64,000 bases of DNA from Stenocarpella maydis. Taxonomy: Eukaryota; Ascomycota; Sordariomycetes; Diaporthales; Diaporthaceae. The stretch spans positions 41,469 to 105,468 of the forward strand of contig NQMI01000155.1 of assembly GCA_002270565.1 (NCBI GenBank). The letters are read 5' to 3'. Positions 44,890 to 55,732 of this stretch are shown one piece after another. The notes under the pieces were generated by a model. The model was not told the DNA's origin. It saw nothing but the letters and a program-made list of their open reading frames with translations, and made no database searches. Position 1 is the stretch's first letter; every line of letters begins with the position of its first letter. The translations under genes were made by a program, and so were the position numbers.

Positions 44890-45486
44890 TTAAACGGAAC
44901 CGCTCAGCAGGGCGTTGGCACTTCCTGCAAGGAGTTACCCTAGACTTCTTGTAAGGAGTTACCCTAGACTTCTAGTAAGGAGTTACCCTAGACTTCTTGC
45001 GAGTCAGGCGATTTTCGCTGAGTACGCCTAGTGCGTGCGCGACGCAAGATGAGTTTGGTGGCCGTGAGTCGATTATTTTGGCCTGCATTTGCACCTTAAT
45101 TCAGACCTCTGCATTACCCTTATTTCTTACCCAAAAAGTATATAACTTAGTGCATTAGATAGCTTGATTTCTGAAGTTTGTATGTACTTAATTTGGGCAT
45201 TACCAGGGCTATGGTTGGCTGGTGGCTTGGAACCAAAGATGGTGTGTTGGAAGGGCGAATTCTCCGGCATTTGCAAATTTGCACCAGAGCCTACCGCAGC
45301 GTGCCCAGGGGTGAGACAGGGTCGGAGGGTATATAAGGAGGGCTTACAGAAGCCCAACTTAATTCAATACAAAGTTGTCCAGACCATTGTCAATCGTCCC
45401 AATTCGCCTCAGAGCACCATACTGCGACCCTGCCGAAACACACACACGCTGAACTGAATGCTATTCTATAGCACAAATTCATCAGA
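44890..45486 (+). repeat. LTR family A, copy a (plus orientation)
   Basis: Begins TGTTAAACGGAACCGCTCAG directly after the gypsy relic. It contains four copies of a roughly 20-bp unit (agttaccctagacttctt) at about 44,930-45,000, then a TATA-like tatataaggagggc (45,330), and ends at the N. It is mirrored by copy b. Confidence 0.8.
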
Positions 45487-45487
45487 N
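45487..45487. other. Single N at the centre of a long palindrome (assembly join)
   Basis: The sequence left of N (…gctatagaatagcattcag… reversed) is repeated in reverse complement right of it: attctatagcacaaattca, then tgaatttgtgctatagaat. Arms extend about 590 bp. A scaffold join of two LTR ends is the simplest explanation. Confidence 0.85.
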
Positions 45488-46080
45488 TGAATTTGTGCTA
45501 TAGAATAGCATTCAGTTCAGCGTGTGTGTGTTTCGGCAGGGTCGCAGTATGGTGCTCTGAGGCGAATTGGGACGATTGACAATGGTCTGGACAACTTTGT
45601 ATTGAATTAAGTTGGGCTTCTGTAAGCCCTCCTTATATACCCTCCAACGTCGTCTCACCCCTGGGTACGCTGCAGTAGGCTCTAGTGCAAATTTGCAAAT
45701 GCTGGAAAATTCGCCCTTCTAATACACTATCTTTAGTTCCAAGCAACCAGCCAACCATAGCCCTAGTAATGCCCAAATTAGGTATATATGAACTTCAGAA
45801 ATCAAGGTATCTAATGTACTAAGTTATATACTTTTTGGGTAAGAAATAAGGGTAATGTAGAGGTCTAAATTAAGGTGCAAATGCAGGCCAAAATAATTGA
45901 CTTATGGCTACTAAACTTATCTTGTATTACGCACGCACTGGGTGTACTTAGTGAAAATTGCCTAACTCGCAAGTCTAGGGTAACTCCTTGCTAGAAAGTC
46001 TAGGGTAACTCCTTATAATGAAGTCTAGGGTAACTCCTTACACAGAGTACCAATGCCCTGCTGAGCGGTTCTGTTTAATA
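45488..46080 (-). repeat. LTR family A, copy b (minus orientation; 3' LTR of the copia-like element)
   Basis: Reverse complement of copy a with scattered RIP-type changes; on the minus strand it starts TATTAAACAGAACCGCTCAG. Immediately before it on that strand is a purine run (agaagggg), a fitting polypurine tract, so this is the 3' LTR of the copia-like element to its right. Confidence 0.75.
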
Positions 46081-46241
46081 CCCCTTCTATTGAAGATATA
46101 GGCCTAATAGGCCTATAGCATTTAACCCTTACTCTTAAAATGGAAAGGGGAGAGAGAAATATAAGTAAAGAAAAGCCCCCCTTATAGAAAGAAATCTATT
46201 TACTAAAGAAATAGTGGCTAGAGGGCCCTATTAGCCCTCTT

Positions 46242-46532
46242 CTAATCCACTAACTCTGCTAGACCTAGTAGGCCTAGAAATACCTGAAATTTAGGTGCTG
46301 GAAGGGCTTTTATAAGCCTGTTTGCTACCATTTTACTAGTCTTGAGGTATTTAACTTCAAGGGTCCCCTTTTGAACTTCAGCATGTAGGTAGTGGTACTT
46401 AAGAAGTGTATGCTTAGTTTGTTGATGGTGTGAAGGGTCCTTAGCAGTGGAGATAGCGCCCATATTATCTCTATAGAGGATAGTTTGCCTAGGAATAGGC
46501 CTTTTCAGTTCTATATAGAGCTTTGAAGCCAC
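46242..46532 (-). pseudogene. Copia RNase H fragment
   Basis: Contains YRDNMGAISTAKDP and KHTLLKYHYLHAEVQKGTLE, the C-terminal RNase H signature of copia Pol (usually 'D N xx A ... K H I x x x Y H F x R'). Open for 96 residues, isolated from the rest of Pol by stops. Confidence 0.75.
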
Positions 46533-47074
46533 TGGATTTCCCGAGTAGCCTCTATAAACCCTATAAATTCAGCCTTTAGTTTTATAATGCTATAGTGCTT
46601 CTCGCTTTGATTTCTAGGAAATGGGCCCTCCTCATAGGGTAAATACATACCCATATGTTGAATTAGAGGAGGCCTTATCCACAGCATAGTCGCTATTAGA
46701 ATAGCCTATAGGCTCTAGGAGAGAGCTCTGTAGGGAGTCTTTGAGACCCCTAGCAGAATACCTAATAGCAAGGTGTTGATAGCTATTTAGGTACCTAAAC
46801 AGGTTCTGTGCAGCTACTAAATGCTGAGATTTGGATGCTTGGAAGCTCTAGCTAGCCACTGGACCGGGAAGCTAATATCAGGCCTAGTTTGGGTAACTAA
46901 ATATATAGCGGTGCCCACTATAGCCTGAAAGCGCTTGTGTTGGATTCGGTTGAGTATAGGCCCTTCGATAGGGCCTAAGTTGATTAAGTTTGGCTGGAGA
47001 GGAACTGAAATAGGCCTAGAACCCTTTAAGTTGAAGGTTCTAATAGCTTCCTTAATATACTGGCTCTGGGAGAG

Positions 47075-47476
47075 CTATAGGGTTTGATTAGGGCGGTCCC
47101 TAATAATTCGAATACCTAGAAAGAAGCTTGCAGGGCCCCTATCTTCTATAGTATATGCCTTATGGATTTGGGTTTTAGGGCCTGAATTTTGGAGATTCCA
47201 GGCCCTATTATTAGGCAGTTGTTGATGTAGGATATAATAAAAGGCCTGACGCCCTGCTGTAGAAGACGGCGGGAAGAGAGCTTTTGAGGTCTTCTTTTCC
47301 TTAAAGGCCAATAATATCTGTTTCCACTCTCTAGGGGCCTGCTTTAGGCCATATAGAGCTTTATTTAGCCGAATTATCTGCTGAGTAGAGGGGTTATAGC
47401 CAGCCCTAGCTAATAGCCGTTGAATTTGGCTACTGGTTTGGGCGGCAAATTCTTTGAACCCCTCTGGAAGCTCCAT
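47075..47476 (-). pseudogene. Copia reverse transcriptase fragment
   Basis: Starts MELPEGFKEF and has IIRLNKALYGLKQAPREWKQ, the classic copia RT landmark. The YVDD catalytic box expected about 70 residues later has decayed. Ends with FFLGIRIIRDRPNQTL. Confidence 0.8.
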
Positions 47477-48571
47477 AAAGACCTGTTCTTTTAGCGTATT
47501 ATTTAGGAAGGCACCTATAAAATCGATCTGCTCGATTTCCTAGTTAAGAATAGCAGCTAGTGCTAGTAGTACCCTCCAGGTAGGAGGGCTAGAGGTTGAG
47601 GTAAAGGTCTCGGTAAAATCTACCCCTTTCCTCTGTTGGAACCCTCTAACTACTAATTGGGCTTTAAATTTAAAGACCCTATTATTCTCGTCCTTTTTCT
47701 TGTAGGACTAATTGACTGGTTATAAGCTTTTGACCTTCTGGAAGCTGATTTGATGGCCAAAATTCGAGGGTATTTTGCAAAATTAATTGCTTAAATTCGC
47801 TGTAGATCGCCTGTAGCCATTTAGCCCTATTAGGGCTTTTTAGTACCTGTTTCCAGGTCTGGGGGGCTGCAACGTTTGTAGTACTAAATGCTATTTGGTG
47901 TGCTCTTTTGAAAATAGAGTAGACGATCTGTTTGACGTATGATAGGTCCATTTCTTTAGGTAGAGTTGGCCCTATACCCTCTGGGGACGACTTTGTAGGC
48001 CCTAAATTAGGCCCTATATCATCTAATTCCCCGGAACCCACAGTGGGGTCCCCTTCTGCAGAAAGTGCAGGTAAGCCTGAGAGAGGCTCTTCTGGGGGTC
48101 TATTTGGGACAGCAGGTACTGTAGGGCCTGAGAGAGGCCCTCCTGGGGGGTCTATTTGAGCCCTACAGTATAGCGTTCTAGGCCATATCCCAATCTATAG
48201 GTTTAGGACCCTAATACCCCTTCTGGCCAAAACCGCTACTAGTATCTATACTGCTTAATTCCTTGTAAATCTTAAGAATAGAGGTCTTTAGAAAAGTATG
48301 CTGTTTAGGGATATAACTTGGTATGTATTATTCCTAATACCGCTAGTAAATAGCCCGTCTTAGTCCTTGGGGCTAGCTTATAGCCCTTCTGATGCTTTTC
48401 TTTAGGCAGGAAGACCTTACAGCGAGCCCCTATAACCCTGTACCGCTTTAGCAGTGGTTTGTGGGTTTTAGAGGGCTCTAGCCCATCGTACAGCTCTTGA
48501 TAGGCTGTAAGGTCTCTATTTGTTAGGGCAGTTGAGTTAACTAACTTAAGTACGGCAGGTATAATAAAATA

Positions 48572-49351
48572 CTATAGATATAGCGGTAGGCCTGCAGCAA
48601 GCATAGTAGCCCTAAGACGGTCTAGAATCACTTGAATGGAGCGTTCTATTAGACCGTTTTGCTTGTGAATATAGGGGCTACTTGTTGAAAAGGCTATGCC
48701 CTTATGCTGTAGCCAGGCCTGTAGCTGGGCACTTATCTCCTTCCCGCTATTAAAATGGAAGCCCCTAGGGTACCGCCCAAATAGGGCCTTTAAGGACCTA
48801 AAGAAGCCCTTGATAGTATCCATCATTAGGTCCCTATCTCGATTTCTTAGCAGGAAAAGCTACCTAAACCTAGATTTTCTATCCACTATTAGTAGCCTAA
48901 TAGGGCACTTATTATAGGGTATAGGCTTAATAGAAAAGGTATCCCCTTCTAAAGAGTCTAATATACCCTCTGGATTATTAATAGGCTTGTGATTTAGCCT
49001 ACGGATAGCCTTAGCCCTATTGCAGGCTAGGTATAGAAAATCCCCTTCTGAGATTGAATTAAAATTAGGCACCCCCTGGGCTATTTTAGCTGTCTTCTTT
49101 AGCAGATGAAGACTAATATGCCCCAATCTCTTATGCCAGAGATAGGCTAGTTTGAGTAGCTTAGGGGACCCTTTAGAAGGTCTAGTGGCTTTCTTAGAAG
49201 GCGAGAGGCCTTCTAAAAGAAGATCTTCTAGGTCCTCTGTGGCCCTATCCCCCCTATTTCCTACAGGCGGTTCTACCCGCGGGGAAGGACCTATAGAAGG
49301 GGGCGTGCAAGGGACCCGTACTGGAAGACCCTGTAACTCAGAATTAGGCAA
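48572..49351 (-). pseudogene. Copia gag-pre-integrase and integrase fragments
   Basis: Two overlapping frames. The upstream one carries LWHKRLGHISLHLLKK (gag-pre-integrase); the downstream one carries QKHGIAFSTSSPY-like and QNGLIERSIQ (integrase core end). A frameshift separates them near 48,830-48,860. Confidence 0.75.
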
Positions 49352-50526
49352 TGCTAGCCTAGGTTCTGAGGCAATAGAGCCTGTAGAGGACTTAGAAGGG
49401 CCTAATTCTTTCTTTAAAAGAATAGGCTCTTAAGGGGTAGGGATCTTCTCATAGTCCCTAGCTGCTTTCCTATTAAAAGGAGGCAGCACTATCTCTAAGG
49501 CGTTTATACTACTACTGGGGATATAGTATATATTGTTAGCCTGAGTAGTATAGGTCTCTAGGGCCTGTATCCCCTTTTAAGGGATAAAAAATCCCATTTT
49601 AGAAGGGTCTAGGTGCACAATTAGTTGCTTATTAGCCCTATATAGGGTATTTCTTAAGAGGTAACCCCTAGCACTATAGTGGCAAAGGCCACTAAAGATA
49701 CTGATATCCATAAAGGGCACATATAGTGCCTCCTTTGGAACTAAATGCTTGGTCTTAGCTAGGCTTTCAGGGCTAATTACTTGAAATATAGCAGTACCTC
49801 TACCTAAGGGGTATACCCTACTCCTACCTGTTTGTAGGTACCTAAAATCGCTGGTTGTTACTAAATTAGTGAATAAAGAACAGCTATTTACTATATATAC
49901 TGTAGAACTAGTATCGTATAGCAGGACAGCAGGCTTGTTAGGCCTAGAAGGCTTAGGGCCCTTCTTGGGGGGCCCTTTTGATTGTGAACCCCTATAGTAG
50001 AGCTTATAGGGGCTTTCTGAGGCTATAGATAAGCTATCTAAATCACTAGCCTTATTACCTAAAGAATAGCTCTTACTAGGAGCTAATTCTTTATTATTAT
50101 AGGCTGAATAGCCTAATGTATAGGTGTAGTCCCCTGAATTTTCAGGGGGCTTCCCATTGGGTGATTTAGGCTTTGTGGATTTTTTTCTTGCTACTAGAGC
50201 CCCTGGATCCCCTATTAGGCTTATTTTCTTCAGCCTTTTTAGGGTCCTGCCCTTTGTTTCCAGTCTTTTTAGACCTTTTTAAGCCTGAAGACTGATTTTT
50301 AGGCCCCTGAGGGCCTAAAGGAGGTTTCTGTTCCCTCTTAGTAATCTAATAGGATGCTGAAGATAAATTTCTAGTCTCTTCTAGTATATCTGCTATAAGG
50401 AACTATAGATTTAGCCTATTAGTAGGCTGGCCTGTAGCTTTTAGCATATGGATAGTTCCTCTAAGCCGCTCTGCCTACTATAGAAATGCTCTCTCTAAGG
50501 AGCCTAGGTACTAATTTATTAGGTTA

Positions 50527-50775
50527 GTGTTCCGGGGTCTAGGGGAACCGGCATGTTTCGGAATCCGGAGGAAAACTAGCCTTGGCATCCCCCCCCCCTC
50601 CCTCTAAGGCTATAAGAAGGGGCCTTCCTGTGTTGCTTTTGAGAAATTTCTAGTCCTAGAGAATCAATCTTTTTATACCCTGTGAATTTGTATCTGTTAG
50701 ATATATATGTGTGTATTGTGAAACTATTTCTTGTGCCCTCTTTTTCTGCCTCTTCTTTTTAGCACCCTCTGTTCC
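50527..50775 (+). repeat. LTR-like repeat, copy 2 (begins TGTTCCGGGGTC)
   Basis: Near-identical partner of 30,969-31,217 in the same orientation. It ends directly at the N at 50,776, where sequence of a different LTR family starts. Confidence 0.7.
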
Positions 50776-50776
50776 C
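50776..50776. other. Single N at an LTR breakpoint (assembly join)
   Basis: Left is the TGTTCCGGGG repeat; right starts abruptly inside LTR family A (gcagtatggtgctctgagg). Two unrelated repeats abut at one N, so a gap of unknown length is likely. Confidence 0.8.
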
Positions 50777-51275
50777 NGCAGTATGGTGCTCTGAGGCGAA
50801 TTGGGACGATTGACAATGGTCTGGACAACTTTGTATTGAATTAAGTTGGGCTTCTGTAAGCCCTCCTTATATACCCTCCGACGTCGTCTCACCCCTGGGC
50901 ACGCTGCGGTAGGCTCTGGTGCAAATTTGCAAATGCCGGAAAATTCGCCCTTCCAACACACCATCTTTGGTTCCAAGCAACTAGCCAACCATAGCCCTAG
51001 CAATGCCCAAATTAAGTACATATAAACTTCAGAAATCAAGCTATCCAATACACTAAGTTATATACTTTTTGGGTAAGAAATAAGGGTAATGTAGAGGTCT
51101 AAATTAAGGTGCAAATGCAGGCCAAAATAATCAACTCACGGCCACCAAACTCATCTTGCGTCACGCACGCACTAGGCGTACTTAGCGAAAATCGCCTGAC
51201 TCGCAAGTCTAGGGTAACTCCTTGCTAAAAAGTCTAGGGTAACTCCTTGCTGAGCGGTTCCGTTTAACAAGTTTG
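50777..51275 (-). repeat. LTR family A, copy c (minus orientation; probable 5' LTR of the copia-like element)
   Basis: Matches copy b base for base over long stretches and has the same orientation (ends gctgagcggttccgtttaaca). Copies b and c therefore flank the copia-like pol in the correct polarity. Its inner end is cut by the N. The extra agttaccctagac units seen in copy a are reduced to two. Confidence 0.75.
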
Positions 51276-52010
51276 TTCTATAAAAACTATCTACTATAGT
51301 GATAACTATATTTGTATATATATTCTGACTCTTTAGTGGCTTGCAGGCTTGCATGCTGAGCTATCGAACTATTGCATGAGGCTTAATACTTTATCCTTTG
51401 AGCAGGCTTGCATAGCTTGCAACTAAGCGTTGCGAGCCAGACCCTAATCCTAATAAGGTAGTGTTACTAATTGGATTAGGCGGGACGCCCTTTTCTGGAG
51501 CCGTTCCCCGTCCTGCGGGGTTATCTTTTGCGGTAGTCAGCCGCCAATGCGTGTTGGCTCATAACACATAAGAAGGGAGATAGTATTATAAACCACCCAG
51601 TATTAGCAGCTGACTACTATAAAAAACACCCCTAACCTCAGCGGGGTAATCCCCAAGCCAGCCAGACACCTGATGGGTTAATAACGCCATGCCCTACCAA
51701 GGGTTAGGGTCTGGCTTGTAATGCTTAATTGTAAGCCATATGAGCCCGCTTGCAGGATGAAGCATTAAGCCTTGCATTATGGCTTGATGGCTTGATATAT
51801 AAGCCTGCAAGCTACTAAAGAGTCAGAATATATAAGGATATGGTTATCACTAGAGTAGACAGCTTTCATAGAACAGACTCTTCAGTCGTTAATTTAAGTA
51901 TTTACTTTAAATAGCCTTATAGCTAGTAATCATTATCAAGTTAACAACATTGCTTAATAATCGCCTAATAACATATTCCCAATATAAACCCTTGATCTCT
52001 TAGGTTTAAA
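51276..52010. repeat. Gypsy LTR fragments in inverted and direct orientation
   Basis: 51,280-51,563 is the reverse complement of the gypsy LTR (attctataaaaactatctac, then gcgtgttggctcataaca). 51,800-51,985 is a direct copy (gagtcagaatatataaggatat, ttaacaacattgcttaa). The stretch is rich in the short word gcaagc/gcttgca. The direct copy would be the right-hand LTR of the gypsy element starting at 42,351. Confidence 0.65.
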
Positions 52011-53674
52011 GGACTCAGAACCCTCTGATTATTATAGTATATTATTTAGTTCTTAATTATAAGTATTAAAAATATTTAAGTTGTATTTAATAATAACTTT
52101 TTAGAAAAATCCTTAAATTATATAATAAGAAAGAGATAAAGTTAGTAATAGCCTTATAAAAAAATAAGTAGCTATAAAGTTAAATTAAAGCTAGTAAGAA
52201 GCTTAAAAGGAAAAAGGTTATAGTTAATTTAAATATAGCTTTTATTAATATTAAGGCTATTTAGAAGGCTAAAATTAAGGCTAGTAAGGTATTATCCAAT
52301 AGTAATATATCTGATGATTCCTTTGTACTAATAATAGAGGGATTGGTTATTGTTGTAGCGGGTAATTGAAGTTGGGAATAATAGCATTGTTGATGAGGAA
52401 GGGGGGCCGGAACAGGGGGGGGCCGAATGTGGGCCACCCACGTTAGTTCAACCAGGCAGAGCTACTGCTATCACTCTCTCTATACCTAGGCATACTCGTT
52501 TGCATGATTATTAAGCGCATTCTACATCTCCATCAGTACAAAATCATCCAGTAAGATCTCTTTAAGCTACGATATAAACTATTTCATGTTTGATAACTAT
52601 CATTCAAAAACCAGGGGGGAGAGAGAGAATCGACGTGGCCTGCTTTCACCTAGCTGTTAGAAAAATTATCAAGCGAGAATCAGACCTGCCCAAGGGAACG
52701 CGAAAATAGGCCTCGTATACACATCTTTAGGCTTAAACTAGAATGGCTCTCCCCAGACCCTGCTAGGGATAATTCTCCTGGTTATGCCTTCTTTAATCTA
52801 CCAAGATGCACAGCCGTAAACTGCAGTCATACACAAGTGAAGGCCATGTCAAGCCCACCTCCCGCTCGGTGCTTTTGCCCTTGTGCCACGTTCGAGGCTG
52901 GATCAAAGAAGCCGACACAAATTCCCACTAATCAATTCGAACGTGTGCCACGTTCGAGGCTGGATTAAAGAAGCCGACACAAATTCCCACTAATCAATTC
53001 GAACGTGTGCCCCGATTGGAACGCGTCCGTATATAGGCATCATATTAGTCTGCGTAGGTCCCGTGCCGGGATCTCGCCTCTTGCGATATTCAAATTTGAC
53101 AAAAGTTCACAATTAGTAACGGGAACAGAGCACTTGTTATCTTGCTACAACAGCCCTCTCAGAATTGCTACCAAAGCAACCGCATATGCGACTCAAGTTA
53201 GCTATGTGGTTGGCACATAGAATAAGCAGGATGAGTTACTGTTGCGTGCAAAATCCATTGCTTGCCACCAGTTCATGTCTGGCTCCATTAAACCTAGGAA
53301 CAGACGAGTTTGATGCTCAAGATTTATACATAGGTACATCAAGCCTCCTGCTCTAATGATCCAGCACGCGCGTGTCGCGAAGCATTAGGTGCATCAAGAA
53401 GGCTAAGATTAATATACAATTATCGAGTGATGGGGCGCATAAGCGCCATCTCCACCAAACATACTCTTACTATATGGACGTCCGTCTATGTGGTCCCCCC
53501 TCCCCTTGTCTTTTTTTTTTTACCCAACCTGCGCATGCAGCCAGCGTGGTATCACAGGAAACAAGATGCTGCCCCAAGACCAGTTACCTCGTACATAGAA
53601 TGTCTCTTCTCCGCAATTCACGAGGGCCTCGCTGCCACCCACAAACTTCTACCACTCACCACAACCTTTTACAT
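52011..53674. other. Mixed AT-rich and single-copy sequence without a gene
   Basis: 52,011-52,330 is AT-rich relic sequence. 52,393-52,435 has G runs. The remainder is ordinary composition. Short open frames at 53,005-53,840 lack domains and one contains a poly-T run. Confidence 0.5.
52883..53006 (+). repeat. Two tandem copies of a 62-bp unit
   Basis: gtgccacgttcgaggctgga starts at 52,883 and again at 52,945; the units differ by one base (ggatcaaag versus ggattaaag). The junction cgaacgtg-tgc-cacgttcg (52,938-52,956) is a perfect 8-bp inverted repeat with a 3-base loop. Confidence 0.9.
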
Positions 53675-55732
53675 TTATGAGGACGAGCTCCCGCCCAAGA
53701 CTCCTCCGGTGGGCGCGGCAGGGTCTCCCTTCTTGGTCTTGTCTCTAAACGAGAGAAGAACTTCCTTCAGGCTGCGCCTGGGCTTCCTTGGTTCGTATAG
53801 CGGCTTGTGCTCCTGCTCGATGTCGTGCTCGTGCTCGTAGTCGACGTGGACAAAGGCCCGTTCGACGTCCTGCAGGCCTTCCAGCTTGCGCTGGAGATCC
53901 TGACTGACATCGTGAGAGATCTTGAGCGGCATCTGCTCGTCCATTACAACATCGACCTCGACGTAGTACTTTTGGCCAGCGTGGTAGGCGCGGCACTGAA
54001 GACGGGGGCGTCAGTCACCGTAACACGAACCCTGCCGTACAGGCTTGAGTACTCACAGTATCCACCTTGAGGATCCTCTCATCATGAGTAATTGTCATGT
54101 AGACGAGCTTAGAGATGAATTCTTTGGGTGCTCCCTTGCCGACCAGTAACCACACCTGCTCGAAGGCGTTGGACACCCACGAGAACAGGATCAACAAGGC
54201 GATGCAGATGGCACCGATCGGATCGAGATACCACACAAAGCGGTCGCCAACGATAGACATGACTAGACCAAAAATATTGACGACGATATCATTACGGTGG
54301 TCGATGAAGAAGACGTGAACTGATGGGTACTTGCGCAGAAAGTAGCAGTATATCATCAGAGTTGTTTTGGCGCCAACTACGTAAGTGATTAGCATCTCTC
54401 TCGCCAACCCATGTGTGACGGCTGGGTGGATCCTCGACTTACTTGCGCAAGCAACGCACACCAGAGGAATGATCTGCAGTTGCTCGGAATGTTGTGGGCC
54501 TTCACCGAGTGATCTTCCAGACTCCACCATCAGCTGAATGGCAACAGTAGTCATCAAGGCGCAGAACAAGATGATTCCTATCGTCTCGATCCTGGTACGT
54601 CCCTACGGCGAGTGTGTAAGCGCAACGGACGTAGCAAGGGACGGCGGGCGGGCCTGTTCTTACCACAGGGTACTTGTATATGCTGGGACGGGCGGCCATC
54701 CTTGACGTGGTCCACATTACGAAGGAAGAAACCAGGTCCATCTGGGACGTCTGTGGTCAGAGATGATGTGTTTGGGCCAGGTTGGGTGGCCGTTGTACTT
54801 ACGAAGGCATCTGCTGCGGTAGCGAACAGCTATTGAGATCAGAGCACGTCAGCCCATGATGCTTGGAGTGGTGTGACATGACCATTTTATGCCGTACCGA
54901 AAGAGAGCCCGTCGAGACGGCGGCATACAGCTGGATGCAGAAGAGACAAAAGTTGACGCCAAAAGAAGCGTTGACGGCGAAGCGGATCTTGGGTCCCATC
55001 TTGATATCCTCAGCGATGCCGGCTCGCTCCTCATCACCGGCGCCGAGGAACTGGTCGATGAGGTCATTCTGTCGCGTGTAATACTTCCTGAGCTTCCTCT
55101 TGTTCCCTGTTGGGTGGTCCTTCTTCATCTGGGCCTTTGAGACATCGTCCTTGCGCATACGAGCATAGCTCAAGGGGTCGGCAGGGTCGACGGCGGTTGA
55201 CCCTGTCCTGTTGGATGACGAGGCTGGGCCGTCAAAGTGTGGGACCTCGGTGGCTGAACCGACCACGATGGGCCGATCGCCACCGGCATCCTTTTCGGGG
55301 TGGACGGCAGTCTCCTCGGACGTGAAAGGTGCCTTGCCGTCACCGACGTGCAGCATGGACCTCTTCACATCGGAAGCGCCAGGTGCTACGGGGGTCTGTG
55401 GATTGGACGGTGCCTGTAACCCGGCGCCGTTGTCATCTTTTCCAAGAGCGTACCAAGAAGGTCAAGAGTTAGTCAAGAGTACTATGAGGAATACCGAGGC
55501 AGCCTTGGGAATAAGTGGCCCCCGGATTGGTCCAATGAGGGCGGTTCGAAACAAGGCCGAGTCCGGGACGACGATGAGAAACAGATGGGGAATTTGTTGC
55601 GCAGGGCGGCATTACGGCTGCAGAGACAGCGAATAGCAAATGGTACATACCTTGAGCGGGACTTGGGGGGGCGCCGCCGGCTCTTGACTCCTGCCCTTGG
55701 GGCTGAGTTATTGATTTGTCGGAGGTGGACAT
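53675..55732 (-). CDS. Cation diffusion facilitator, Mn-CDF type
   Basis: Seen: seven exons (55732-55651, 55436-54898, 54829-54803, 54741-54664, 54602-54443, 54376-54057, 53995-53675) join in frame to 508 residues. The N-terminus (1-170) is long, polar and Ser/Pro-rich. Then GVNFCLFCIQLYAAVSTGSLS (TM1) follows. Metal site in TM2 is Asp214-x3-Asp218 (DAFMD). TM5 site is Asp321-x3-Asp325 (DHRND). The C-terminal cytosolic domain (HAGQKYYVEVDVVMDEQMPL) has the CDF fold and ends in a basic tail. Known: DxxxD in both helices marks the manganese branch of CDFs, which move Mn2+ into Golgi or vacuole in exchange for protons. Inferred: manganese tolerance or homeostasis. The first intron (214 nt) is the least certain. 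Unrelated to the biosynthetic cluster. Confidence 0.9.

Larger units (their letters stand above)
46081..50525 (-). mobile_element. Degenerate Ty1/copia-like retrotransposon, internal region
   Basis: Read on the minus strand, pieces occur in copia order: gag-pre-integrase and zinc region (about 49,350-48,860, LWHKRLGHISLHLLKKTA), integrase core (about 48,826-48,572, HFNSGKEISAQLQAWLQ and KQNGLIERSIQVILDRLR), reverse transcriptase (about 47,476-47,075, LNKALYGLKQAPREW) and RNase H (46,532-46,242, LYRDNMGAISTAKDP). Frames are broken by stops and shifts. Integrase before RT identifies copia rather than gypsy. The integrase shows Ser-Gly-Lys-Glu where NGxE is expected and the end of the element is damaged. 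Non-autonomous now. Confidence 0.85.

Noticed and set aside
50656..51048. Open frame spanning the N at 50,776
   Set aside because: It crosses two unrelated LTRs and an assembly gap; the translation is an artefact.
53005..53840. Overlapping small frames left of the CDF gene
   Set aside because: Contain poly-T and no domain; overlap the 3' end of the CDF gene on the other strand.
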